From NCBI RefSeq assembly GCF_023100905.1, contig NZ_CP064686.1:2232001-2296000 (forward strand): 64,000 nt of DNA, in the 5' to 3' direction. Positions 17,702-26,139 of the stretch are shown piece by piece (position 1 is the first letter of the stretch; each line of letters opens with the position of its first letter). A program made the translations under genes and the position numbers. Under the pieces are notes generated by a model, which saw nothing but the letters and a program-made list of their open reading frames with translations, did no database searches and was not told the origin of the DNA. This DNA is from Bradyrhizobium sp. 4. GTDB taxonomy: Bacteria; Pseudomonadota; Alphaproteobacteria; Rhizobiales; Xanthobacteraceae.

Positions 17702-19090
17702 CTACTTCACCGCCAGCCGCAAAAAGCTCATCACGCTGCCGAGTGCCGCGAACCCGGCGCCGAGTGCCAAGGCCACGACCGCGCCGTCGTGACCGGCGAG
17801 CGAGAAGCAGGCTGCGGCGAGCGCCGCCCCCGTCGTCTGCCCCGTCAGGCGCGCGGTGGCGACGATGCCCGAGGCGCTGCCGCTGCGATGCGGTGGCGCG
17901 CTCGACATCACCGCCTTCATGTTCGGCGCCTGGAAGAAGCCGAAGCCCATGCCGCAAATCACCATCCGCCAGATGATGTCGGGAATCGCAGGATTGGCCG
18001 GCAGCATCGCGAGCAGCGCCATGCCGAGGCCGAGCAGCACGAGGCCGATGCCGCCGAGCAGTCCGACCGCGTGCCGGTCGGAGAGGCGCCCGGCGATCGG
18101 CGCCATGATGCCGACCACCAGCGGCCACGGCGTCATGAAGAAGCCGGTCTCGACCTGCGAACGCCCCAGCACGTCCTCGAAATAGAACGGCAGCGAGACG
18201 AAGGCGAGGCCCTGCACCGCAAAGGAACACACCGCCGTCGCCGCCGACAGCGCGAACATCGGCCGGCTGAACAGGTCGATCGGCAGCATCGGCGCCGGAT
18301 GGTCGGCATGGCGGCGCGTCAGGATGAAGCCGAGCGCGAGAGCCGTGACCAGCTCGATGCCCACGACCACCGGTGAGAGATTATGCGCAGCACTGCCGAT
18401 GCCCGTGATGAACAGGCCGAGGCAGGCCGACGCGAGGGCCGCGCCGAGAAAGTCAAAGCCGTGATCGGCGCGCGGCGTCTTCGGCAGCATCGCAAATCCG
18501 ATGCCGAGCGCGACGAGGCCGAACGGGATGTTGACGGCGAACAGCCATGGCCACGGGCCAAGCGCGAGGATGGCGGAGGCGATCGAGGGACCGAAGGTGA
18601 AGGCGGTCGCGACCACCAGCGCGTTGTGGCCGAAGCCGCGGCCGAGCATCCTTCCGGGATAGACGAAGCGCACCAGCGCCGTGTTGACGCTCATGATGCC
18701 GCTCGCACCCAGCCCTTGCAGCGTGCGCGCAACCAGCAGGCTCTCCAGCGACCAGGCCACCGCGCAGAACAGCGAGGCGATGGTGAACAGGATCAGGCCG
18801 CCAAGATAGATGCGCTGGTGCCCGACGATCTCGCCGAGTGCTCCCAGCGGCAGCAGCGTCGCCACCAGCGCGATCTGGTAGACGTTGACCACCCAGACCG
18901 ATTGCTCTGGGCTGACATGCAGGTCGCCGGCAATGGCGGGCAGCGCGATGTTGGCGATCGCGGTGTCGAGCGAGGCCATCGCCAGCGCGGTGAAGATCGC
19001 GGCAATGGCCCAGTGCCGCTGTGCGGCTGGAAGGCCGTCGGAAATGGTGTGGTCGGGCTCGCGCGCGCCGGAAGGTAACGTGATTGTCAT
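17702..19090 (-). CDS. MFS drug-type exporter, DHA2 (14-helix) family
   Basis: A 462-residue inner-membrane antiporter. Motif-like segments are LDTAIANIALPAIAGDL (helix 1, DHA2 hallmark), LGALGEIVGHQRIYLGG (loop 2-3) and RTLQGLGASGIMSVNTALVR (helix 4). It probably exports a small toxic compound by proton exchange. ATG 19090 is chosen over an upstream ATG at 19177, which would add a Cys/Arg-rich tail unlike the family. It is divergent from the beta-decarboxylating dehydrogenase, with a dyad between them. No TetR/MarR regulator gene is adjacent. Confidence 0.88.
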   Translation of the reverse strand: MTITLPSGAREPDHTISDGLPAAQRHWAIAAIFTALAMASLDTAIANIALPAIAGDLHVSPEQSVWVVNVYQIALVATLLPLGALGEIVGHQRIYLGGLILFTIASLFCAVAWSLESLLVARTLQGLGASGIMSVNTALVRFVYPGRMLGRGFGHNALVVATAFTFGPSIASAILALGPWPWLFAVNIPFGLVALGIGFAMLPKTPRADHGFDFLGAALASACLGLFITGIGSAAHNLSPVVVGIELVTALALGFILTRRHADHPAPMLPIDLFSRPMFALSAATAVCSFAVQGLAFVSLPFYFEDVLGRSQVETGFFMTPWPLVVGIMAPIAGRLSDRHAVGLLGGIGLVLLGLGMALLAMLPANPAIPDIIWRMVICGMGFGFFQAPNMKAVMSSAPPHRSGSASGIVATARLTGQTTGAALAAACFSLAGHDGAVVALALGAGFAALGSVMSFLRLAVK

Positions 19091-19163
19091 TGCGTGGGCG
19101 CGTGGCTCCGGAGGCCGGCTACAGGGGACTTGGCATGTACTACGGCGCGGCCGCGTTCCACAG

Positions 19164-19188
19164 GCATATGCTTGCATGCAGTGTATGC
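19164..19188. promoter_or_regulatory. Dyad-symmetric candidate operator
   Basis: GCATA (19164-19168) and TATGC (19184-19188) flank a central TGCATGCA palindrome (19173-19180), all on nearly one centre. It lies in the 169-bp divergent gap between the MFS exporter and the dehydrogenase, 72 bp before the dehydrogenase start. A dimeric regulator could act here; none is encoded next to it. Confidence 0.35.
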
Positions 19189-19259
19189 GCGAAGGCTGGG
19201 CGATGAACCTGCGCGCCGGCGTATGATCGCGCGAACTGCTGCAATGTCAGGGGAGCGCC

Positions 19260-20321
19260 ATGCACATCGTCGTTTTGCCCGGTGACGGCATCGGGCCTGA
19301 GATCACGACCGCGACATCAGGCGTGCTGCGCGCGGCCTCCGAGCGCTTCCAGCTCAATCTGCGGCTGGAGGAGCACGCAGTCGGCCATGCGAGTCTCAAG
19401 CAATTCGGTACGACGGTGCGCCCCGAGCTGCTCGACATCGTCCGCGCCGCCGACGGCCTGATCCTCGGGCCGACCGCGACCTTCGATTTCAAGGACGAGG
19501 CCCATGGCGAGATCAACCCGTCGCGGCATTTTCGCAAGAACCTCGACCTCTACGCCAATGTCCGGCCGGCACGCACCTATGCGGGGCTGTCCGGCCGGGT
19601 CGGCGATTTCGACCTCGTCGTGGTGCGCGAGAACACGGAAGGGTTTTACGCCGACCGCAACATGGAGCAGGGCAATGGCGAGATGCTGGTCACATCGGAC
19701 GTCGTGATCTCGCTACGCCGGATCACGCGCCTGTGCTGCGAGCGCATCGCGCATGCGGCGTGCCGGCTGGCGATGAAGCGGCGTAAGCATTTGACCATCG
19801 TGCATAAGGCCAATGTGCTCAAGCTTGGCGACGGCATGTTCCTCGAGATCTGCCGCGAGACGGCGAAGGCCTATCCCGGTCTTGGGGTCGACGACATCCT
19901 CGTCGACGCCATGATGGCGCATGTGGTGCGCAACCCCGACCGCTTCGACGTCATCGTCGCCACCAACATGTTTGGCGACATCCTGTCCGATCTCACCGCC
20001 GAGCTCTCCGGCAGCCTCGGGCTCGGCGGCTCGCTCAATGTCGGCGACAGCCACGCCATGGCGCAGGCCGCGCATGGCTCGGCACCTGACATAGCCGGAC
20101 AGGACGTTGCCAATCCGGTCTCGTTGATCCTGTCCACGGCGCTGCTGCTCGGATGGCACGGCGAGAACAGCGGCGCGGTGCGTTACGAGGAAGCCGCACG
20201 TGCGATCGAGGCGGCGGTCGCGAAGGCGATCGGCGAGGGCAGGGCGACACGCGACGTCGGCGGCAAGCTCGGCACGATCGCAGCGGGGGTCGCGATCGCG
20301 GAGATCCTGCAGGCGGGGTGA
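19260..20321 (+). CDS. Isocitrate/isopropylmalate dehydrogenase-family enzyme
   Basis: A 353-residue NAD-dependent beta-decarboxylating dehydrogenase. Visible family features: N-terminal VVLPGDGIGPEI, substrate-binding RKNLDLYANVRP, VVRENTEGFY, the lysine region HKANVLKLGDGMF, the metal-binding aspartates in DILVDAMMAH and NMFGDILSDL, and the cofactor region AAHGSAPDIAGQ. The family oxidises and decarboxylates 2-hydroxy-3-carboxy acids. The substrate loop does not decide between isocitrate, isopropylmalate, homoisocitrate or tartrate. It is not near leu genes, so a housekeeping leuB role is unlikely. A paralogue lies at 60259-61338. Confidence 0.85.
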   Translation: MHIVVLPGDGIGPEITTATSGVLRAASERFQLNLRLEEHAVGHASLKQFGTTVRPELLDIVRAADGLILGPTATFDFKDEAHGEINPSRHFRKNLDLYANVRPARTYAGLSGRVGDFDLVVVRENTEGFYADRNMEQGNGEMLVTSDVVISLRRITRLCCERIAHAACRLAMKRRKHLTIVHKANVLKLGDGMFLEICRETAKAYPGLGVDDILVDAMMAHVVRNPDRFDVIVATNMFGDILSDLTAELSGSLGLGGSLNVGDSHAMAQAAHGSAPDIAGQDVANPVSLILSTALLLGWHGENSGAVRYEEAARAIEAAVAKAIGEGRATRDVGGKLGTIAAGVAIAEILQAG

Positions 20322-20562
20322 GTGGTCACGCGGGGGCTTGCGAGGTTTTTTTGAGGGCCCGAAACAAAAAAACGCGAAAACAACCCCATGCACAGTAGAG
20401 CGCCCCTTGATCGATAAGGGATTTTCGAACCGCGTCACGACGACATTCGCCGCCGCCATGACGTTGACCCGTCGGGCAAAACACTGGCAAAATGCGATCG
20501 TGGCGGAGATCGCGGCGTGAATGCATCGGTGGTGGCCGCGGGCAATTTCGGTGAGCTGACCT

Positions 20563-20916
20563 ATGAAGTCTGAGAGGGGTGGCATCAATCTCGCGGCCAA
20601 ACCAAGCGGAACGGGGTGCGTGGAATGCTCGGATGCGGGCGGGTGGTGGTTTCACCTTCGCAGATGTGTCGAATGCGGTCACATCGGCTGCTGTGATGCG
20701 TCACCAAATCAGCACGCAACGAAACACAGCGCGGCGACAGGTCATCCGATCATCACGAGCTTCGAGCCGGGCGAACGATGGTTTTACGACTATCGCACGG
20801 GAGAGGCTTTCGCCGGCCCGAAGCTTCAAGGTCCTCACGCGCATCCGTTGGATCAGCCGGTGCCCGGACCGGACGGCGCGGTGCCTCCAGACTGGCAAAC
20901 GCTGCTGCATGAGTAA
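20563..20916 (+). CDS. UBP-type zinc-finger domain protein
   Basis: A 117-residue cytoplasmic protein made almost entirely of a ZnF-UBP domain: CVEC, RCVECGHIGCCDASPNQH, then H-x3-H (ATKHSAATGH) supply the zinc ligands in the order known from eukaryotic ubiquitin-specific proteases. Bacteria have no ubiquitin, so its ligand is unknown; small stand-alone ZnF-UBP proteins do occur in proteobacteria. An RNY-rich frame and the single domain support it as a real gene. It is followed by a hairpin repeat and a convergent SDR gene. The 241 bp before it hold no gene or motif that I can identify. Confidence 0.8.
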   Translation: MKSERGGINLAAKPSGTGCVECSDAGGWWFHLRRCVECGHIGCCDASPNQHATKHSAATGHPIITSFEPGERWFYDYRTGEAFAGPKLQGPHAHPLDQPVPGPDGAVPPDWQTLLHE

Positions 20917-20926
20917 GGCGGTAGGC

Positions 20927-21013
20927 CGTAGGATGGGTAGAGCACTTGCGAAACCCATCAGGTTTCACGTCGTATGCTGTCGATGGGTTTCGCTGCGCTC
21001 TACCCATCCTACG
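20927..21013. repeat. Intergenic inverted repeat (87 bp)
   Basis: Left arm 20927-20959 (begins CGTAGGATGGGTAGAGC) and right arm 20982-21013 (ends CTCTACCCATCCTACG) pair over about 30 bases. Smaller hairpins GATGGG/CCCATC lie within. It fills the gap between convergent genes and resembles the GTAGGRTGGGT repeat family scattered through Bradyrhizobium genomes. It may double as a bidirectional terminator. Confidence 0.8.
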
Positions 21014-21027
21014 AAGTCCAATCGGTT

Positions 21028-21771
21028 CTAGAACTGATACCTCCGCAGCCCCCCATCCACCGGGATCACCGTGCCCGTGATGTACCGCGCCACCGGTGAC
21101 GCCAAGAACACCGCCAACGCCGCTAGGTCCTCCGGCTCGCCCCAATAGCCGACCGGGATCTCTTCCTCCGCGAAGCGCTCGCGATAATCAGGCGCGTAGT
21201 TGCGGCGGATCTGTTCGCTCATGATGCGGCCGGGCGGGATGCAGTTGATGGTGATGCCGTGCTCACCGATCTCGCGCGACAGGCCCTTGGCCCAGGCGTG
21301 CACGGCGGCTTTGGCGGCGAACGCGGCGTTGAGGCCTTCCGGCTCGGACTTGCCGGTGATGTTGACGATGCGGCCCCATTTGCGTTCGATCATCTGCGGC
21401 AGCAGCGCATGCGCGATGCGGCGGTAGCTGGTGAAATTCAGCGCGATCGCCTCGTCCCATTGGCTGTCGGGCGCATCGACGGGGAGGGGGCGGCTGCCGC
21501 CGGCATTGTTGATGAGGATGTCGACATGGCCGAGCTCTTTGAGCGCGAAGGCCGAAATCTTCTCGGCCGAGTCCTTGGCCATCACGTCCTGCTCGAAGGG
21601 CGTGATCAGACCGGAGCCGACTTCTTTCACCAGTTCGGCGAGCAGGTCGGTCCGCCGTGCCACGCCGATGACGCGCACGCCTTCGGCAGCCAAGCCCTTG
21701 GCGATGGCACGGCCGATGCCGACGCTGGCTCCGGTGACGACGGCGGCTTTCGATGTGAGCCCGAGATCCAT
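21028..21771 (-). CDS. SDR-family protein lacking the catalytic tyrosine
   Basis: A 247-residue Rossmann-fold protein with the cofactor motif TGASVGIGRA near residue 14, the NNAG motif (LINNAGGSRPL) and a C-terminal PVDGG. In classical SDRs a Tyr-x3-Lys pair follows the active-site Ser. Here the stretch reads GLNAAFAAKAAV: the Lys is present but the position four residues before it is Ala, with Phe next to it. The DNA at 21301-21360 confirms this. The usual Ser region reads NITGKSEPEG. Either chemistry differs or it is a binding protein. It is convergent with the zinc-finger gene and divergent from tam. Confidence 0.8.
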   Translation of the reverse strand: MDLGLTSKAAVVTGASVGIGRAIAKGLAAEGVRVIGVARRTDLLAELVKEVGSGLITPFEQDVMAKDSAEKISAFALKELGHVDILINNAGGSRPLPVDAPDSQWDEAIALNFTSYRRIAHALLPQMIERKWGRIVNITGKSEPEGLNAAFAAKAAVHAWAKGLSREIGEHGITINCIPPGRIMSEQIRRNYAPDYRERFAEEEIPVGYWGEPEDLAALAVFLASPVARYITGTVIPVDGGLRRYQF

Positions 21772-21933
21772 GGTGACACGCCCTCTTGTTCGCTTTTCTG
21801 CTTGTCGCTGGGCCGTTCGTTTTTCTGTTCGTTTCCTGCCCTGTCCCCGTCAGCCTGATTTGCCCGACCGGGACGAGCAGTGGTAACCAAGAGCCGCGTT
21901 GAAGGAAACACGAAAAAGAAAAGGCGCCGAGCG

Positions 21934-22704
21934 ATGGTCTGGGATCCGCAGCAATATCTGAAATTCTCCGGCCACCGGCTCCGGCCCGCCGTCGACCTCT
22001 TGATGCGGATTCCGGATTCTGGTCCGCGTGCGGTTGCCGATCTTGGCGCCGGCGCCGGCAACGTCACCAAGCTGATCAAGGAGCGTTGGCCGGACGCGAC
22101 GGTGACCGGTGTCGAGGGTTCGGCCGAGATGGTCGCCGCCGGCCGCAAGGCGGCGCCGGATGTGGAATGGTCACACGAGGACCTCGGCCACTGGCGCCCG
22201 ACGAAGCAATATGACGTCGTCTATTCCAATGCCGCACTGCACTGGCTGCCCAATCATGCGGCCCTGTTTCCATCGATCATGGAGAAGGTGACGCCCGGCG
22301 GAATGCTCGCCGTGCAGATGCCGCGCAACTTTCTGGCGCCCTCGCATGTGCTGATCGGCGAGACCGCGCTGAACGGCCCCTGGCGGTCCAAGGTCGAGCA
22401 TCTCGTCACGCCGCCGCCGGTCGAAGCGCCGGCCTACTATCACGGTCTTCTTGCTCCGATGTCGGCCAATATCGACATCTGGGAGACCGAATATCTGCAG
22501 GTGCTGGAAGGCGAGAACCCCGTGAAGGAATGGACCAAGGGGACCTGGCTGACGCGCTATCTCGACATCTTGCAGGGCGACGAGAAGGCCGCGTTCGAAG
22601 CTGCCTATGGGATGCGGGTCGCGAAAGCCTATCCGAAGAACGCCGCGGGACAGACGCTGTTTCCGTTCCGGCGTCTGTTCATGGTTGCCCAGCGCAACGG
22701 CTGA
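21934..22704 (+). CDS. tam: Trans-aconitate 2-methyltransferase-like SAM enzyme
   Basis: A 256-residue cytosolic methyltransferase, near the length of E. coli Tam (252). The SAM-binding motif ADLGAGAGNVTKLI is near residue 35, with acidic motif II in VTGVEGS and the Tam-like SNAALHWLPNH. The N-terminus MVWDPQQYLKF is characteristic of Tam. It would methylate trans-aconitate, a by-product that inhibits aconitase. ATG 21934 is chosen for the match to that N-terminus; an upstream ATG at 21880 would add a Lys/Arg-rich tail. It is monocistronic, divergent from the SDR gene. Confidence 0.82.
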   Translation: MVWDPQQYLKFSGHRLRPAVDLLMRIPDSGPRAVADLGAGAGNVTKLIKERWPDATVTGVEGSAEMVAAGRKAAPDVEWSHEDLGHWRPTKQYDVVYSNAALHWLPNHAALFPSIMEKVTPGGMLAVQMPRNFLAPSHVLIGETALNGPWRSKVEHLVTPPPVEAPAYYHGLLAPMSANIDIWETEYLQVLEGENPVKEWTKGTWLTRYLDILQGDEKAAFEAAYGMRVAKAYPKNAAGQTLFPFRRLFMVAQRNG

Positions 22705-22887
22705 TCGCACTGCCGCAATGCGACATAAGCGCTCGCTTCCGGAACGGCAGCAGGAGCCGGGTTGCGCAAGATAGCTTGGCTGCGGCAAATTGGGCTTAGG
22801 TCTAGTTGTTCGGGTGGCGGATTGCTGTCAGTACTGAAATCGGAAAACAAAAAGACCCGGTTTTAGAGGTTGTTGGGAGGTTCGTTC

Positions 22888-23889
22888 ATGCGCAAGCTGC
22901 TTCTTGCGGTCGCGGCCGCAGCCATTCTTTTGGCGCCAGCCGTTGTCGAGGCCCAGAGCCCGATCGTCATCAAATTCAGCCACGTCGTCGCCAACGACAC
23001 GCCCAAAGGCAAGGGCGCCCTGAAGTTCAAGGAACTTGCGGAGAAATACACCGACGGCAAGGTAAAGGTCGAAATCTACCCGAACTCCACGCTGTACAAG
23101 GACAAGGAGGAGATCGAGGCGCTGCAGCTCGGCTCGGTGCACATGCTCGCCCCTTCGACCGCGAAGTTCGCCCCGCTCGGGATCAAGGAGTTCGAGGCGC
23201 TCGACCTGCCCTGGCTGTTCAAGGACGACCAGACCTATTCCAACGCGATGAAGGGCACGATCGGCAAGTGGCTGTTCGATAAGCTGGAGACCAAGGGCAT
23301 CACCGGGCTCGCTTACTGGGACAACGGCTTCCACATGCTCTCCGCCAACCGCGCCCTGATGAAGCCGGCCGACTTCCAGGGTCTCAAATTCCGCATCTCC
23401 GGATCGAAGGTCGCCGACCAATATCTCCGGATCATGGGCTCGATCCCGCAGATCATGGCGTTTTCCGAAGTCTACCAGGCTTTGCAGACGGGCGTGGTCG
23501 ACGGCTGCGAGAACACCGCGTCCAACTACCTGACGCAGAAGTTCTACGAGGTGCAGAAGGACATCACCGTGTCCTATCACGCGCACCTGCAATATGCCGT
23601 CATCGTCAATTCGAAATTCTGGTCCGGCCTGCCGCCCGATATCCGCGCCCAGCTCGAGAAGGCGATGAACGAGGCGACCGACTACACCAACCAGATCGCG
23701 CACCAGGAAAACGAGGACGCGCTGGCCGAGATCAAGAAGACGGGCAAGACCACGCTGCATTATCTGACTGACGCCGATCGCAAGGCGTGGCAGGAAGCGA
23801 TGCAGCCGACCTACAAATGGGCAAAGGGGCGGGTCGGGCAGGAGGTGCTCGATCTCGTCGCCAAGGAACTCGACGTCAAGATGAACTGA
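22888..23889 (+). CDS. dctP: TRAP transporter substrate-binding protein (DctP family)
   Basis: A 333-residue periplasmic receptor with a Sec signal (LLLAVAAAAILLAPAVVEAQ). The DctP fold is shown by IKFSHVVANDTPKGKGALKF, GLKFRISGSKVADQ (the conserved Arg that binds a carboxylate) and FSEVYQALQTGVVDGCENT. GGGAGG at 22875-22880 sets the ATG at 22888. The membrane component follows after 67 bp. The conserved arginine suggests an organic acid ligand; its identity is unknown. Confidence 0.92.
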   Translation: MRKLLLAVAAAAILLAPAVVEAQSPIVIKFSHVVANDTPKGKGALKFKELAEKYTDGKVKVEIYPNSTLYKDKEEIEALQLGSVHMLAPSTAKFAPLGIKEFEALDLPWLFKDDQTYSNAMKGTIGKWLFDKLETKGITGLAYWDNGFHMLSANRALMKPADFQGLKFRISGSKVADQYLRIMGSIPQIMAFSEVYQALQTGVVDGCENTASNYLTQKFYEVQKDITVSYHAHLQYAVIVNSKFWSGLPPDIRAQLEKAMNEATDYTNQIAHQENEDALAEIKKTGKTTLHYLTDADRKAWQEAMQPTYKWAKGRVGQEVLDLVAKELDVKMN

Positions 23890-23956
23890 CGCCGGCGCGC
23901 TCTGAGAACAACCATGAACGGTCGGGGGTGATCGCACTCCCGGCCGTTGCTCTTGA

Positions 23957-26017
23957 ATGATCAGCCAAGCTGAGGGGACCAAGTTGCTGCGTGCATTGAA
24001 TCGTGTGCTCGATCATCTCGAGGAATGGCTGATCGCGACGATGATCGCGGCCGCGACATCGCTCATCTTCGTTGCCGTGCTGCACCGATATGGCGCCGGG
24101 CTGTCGATCGACATCGCCAAATGGGCGGAGGCGCGCAACCTGGCCTTGCTGGCCGTCCCCGCGCGAGCCGCGTTCGTCTGGCTTGCCGCTCTCGACCTGT
24201 CCTGGGCGCAGGAACTCTGCATCTACATGTTCATCTGGATGGCGAAGTTCGGTGCGGCCTACGGCGTGCGCACCGGCATCCATGTCGGCGTCGACGTCCT
24301 GGTCAATATCCTTCCCGGCGGATCGCGACGCCGCGTCATCACGTTCGGCCTGATGTGCGGCGCCCTTTTCACGGCGATCGTGTGCTATTTCGGGGCCGCG
24401 TTCGTCAGCCAGATGTGGCAGACCGGCCAGCAATCCAACGATTTGGAAGCGCCGATGTGGCTGGTGTATCTCACCATCCCGCTCGGCTCCGGGCTGATGT
24501 GCTTCCGCTTCCTGCAGGTCGCCTGGTCGTTCTATCGCACCGGCGAGTTGCCGCATCACGACATGGCCGGCGTCGAGGGCGTCGAAATAGACCCGGTCCA
24601 TCCGGCCCCGGTCACGCGCAGTCAGGTCGTCCGCGACGAACGCAGCCCGCTCGGCTGGGTCCTGATGTTGTTGCCGGTCCTGATCGTCGCCGTGTGCTTC
24701 GCCCATTCGGCGCACGTGATCACGCTGCCGCAAGGCCTGCGTGTCGCCGTCGTCTTCGGCCTCCTGCTGTCGTTGATGCTCACGGGCATGCCGATCTCGA
24801 TCGCGCTCGGCCTGACCGTGCTCAGCTTCATGTTCACGTTGACCGACGTGCGGACGGAATCGGTGGCGCTGAAGCTGTTCACCGGCATCGAGAGCTTCGA
24901 GATCATGGCGATCCCGTTCTTCATCCTTGCCGGCAACTTCCTGACCCATGGCGGCGTGGCGCGCCGGATGATCACATTCGCGACTTCGCTGGTCGGTCAT
25001 TGGTACGGCGGTCTTGCGCTCTCGGGCGTGGTCGCCTGTGCGCTGTTCGCCGCGATTTCCGGCTCGTCGCCGGCCACCGTGGTTGCGATCGGATCGGTGA
25101 TCCTGCCCGCGATGGTCGCGCAGGGATTTCCGAAGAGGTTCGGGGCGGGCGTGATCACGACCTCCGGCTCGCTGGGAATTCTCATTCCACCGTCGATTCC
25201 GATGGTTCTTTTTGCCGTCTCCACCAACACCTCCGTCGGCAAGCTGTTCATCGCCGGCATCGTGCCGGGACTCGTGCTCGCCATGCTGCTCGGCGCCACG
25301 ACGTTCTATCGGGCCTGGCGTAACGACTATCCGAGGATGCCGAAAGCAACCCTCTACGAGCGCTTCGATGCGTTCCGCAAGTCGATCTGGGGTATCCTGC
25401 TGATCGTGATCGTGATCGGCGGCATCTACAGCGGCCTGTTCACGCCGACCGAAGCTGCCGCCGTCAGCGCGGTGTACGCCTTCATCGTCGCCGTGTTCAT
25501 CTACAAGGATCTGAAGCTGCGAGACGTGCCGCGGGTGCTGCTGTCGTCGGCAAATCTTTCGGCGATGCTGCTCTACATCATCACCAACGCCGTCCTGTTC
25601 TCGTTCCTGATGACTTACGAGAACGTGCCGCAAGCGCTCGCGCAATGGATGATCGACCAGGGCCTCGGCTGGATCGGCTTCCTCCTCGTCGTCAATCTCC
25701 TGCTGCTGTTGGCCGGCAACGTGATGGAGCCGTCCTCGATCATCCTGATCATGGCGCCGATCCTGTTTCCGGTTGCGATCAAGCTCGGCATCGATCCGAT
25801 CCATTTCGGCATCCTGATGACGGTGAACATGGAGGTCGGGCTGTGCCATCCGCCGGTCGGCCTCAATCTCTACGTCGCCTCGGGCATCGCCAAGATGGGT
25901 ATCACCGAGCTCACGGTCGCGGTGTGGCCGTGGCTGCTGACGATGCTGGGATTCCTGGTGCTCGTGACCTACTGGCCGGGTCTGTCGCTGTGGCTGCCAA
26001 GATTGCTGGGCATGTAG
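23957..26017 (+). CDS. TRAP transporter fused small and large membrane subunits (DctQ-DctM)
   Basis: A 686-residue inner-membrane protein. Residues 1-230 form the four-helix DctQ part (LDHLEEWLIATMIAAAT; SWAQELCIYMFIWMAKFGAA). A linker of about 30 polar residues follows, then the DctM part with about 12 helices (MPISIALGLTVLSFMF; SGSSPATVVAIGSVILPAMV; PPSIPMVLFAVSTNTSVGKL). It imports the solute delivered by the preceding DctP using an ion gradient. Fusion of the two subunits is known in a minority of TRAP systems. The DctQ part carries an extra segment near residues 50-75 that lengthens its first loop. An alkyl sulfatase gene follows 122 bp on. Confidence 0.92.
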   Translation: MISQAEGTKLLRALNRVLDHLEEWLIATMIAAATSLIFVAVLHRYGAGLSIDIAKWAEARNLALLAVPARAAFVWLAALDLSWAQELCIYMFIWMAKFGAAYGVRTGIHVGVDVLVNILPGGSRRRVITFGLMCGALFTAIVCYFGAAFVSQMWQTGQQSNDLEAPMWLVYLTIPLGSGLMCFRFLQVAWSFYRTGELPHHDMAGVEGVEIDPVHPAPVTRSQVVRDERSPLGWVLMLLPVLIVAVCFAHSAHVITLPQGLRVAVVFGLLLSLMLTGMPISIALGLTVLSFMFTLTDVRTESVALKLFTGIESFEIMAIPFFILAGNFLTHGGVARRMITFATSLVGHWYGGLALSGVVACALFAAISGSSPATVVAIGSVILPAMVAQGFPKRFGAGVITTSGSLGILIPPSIPMVLFAVSTNTSVGKLFIAGIVPGLVLAMLLGATTFYRAWRNDYPRMPKATLYERFDAFRKSIWGILLIVIVIGGIYSGLFTPTEAAAVSAVYAFIVAVFIYKDLKLRDVPRVLLSSANLSAMLLYIITNAVLFSFLMTYENVPQALAQWMIDQGLGWIGFLLVVNLLLLLAGNVMEPSSIILIMAPILFPVAIKLGIDPIHFGILMTVNMEVGLCHPPVGLNLYVASGIAKMGITELTVAVWPWLLTMLGFLVLVTYWPGLSLWLPRLLGM

Positions 26018-26139
26018 CCCGCGAACACGCTGCATCCTCTCCACCTGTGGGCGCGGGGAAACGCATCACTCCGTCCCCACCATGGCAATCGACCGCGAGA
26101 TGCGGTTAGATGCCGCACGCAGGCGGGGAGGAGATCAAG

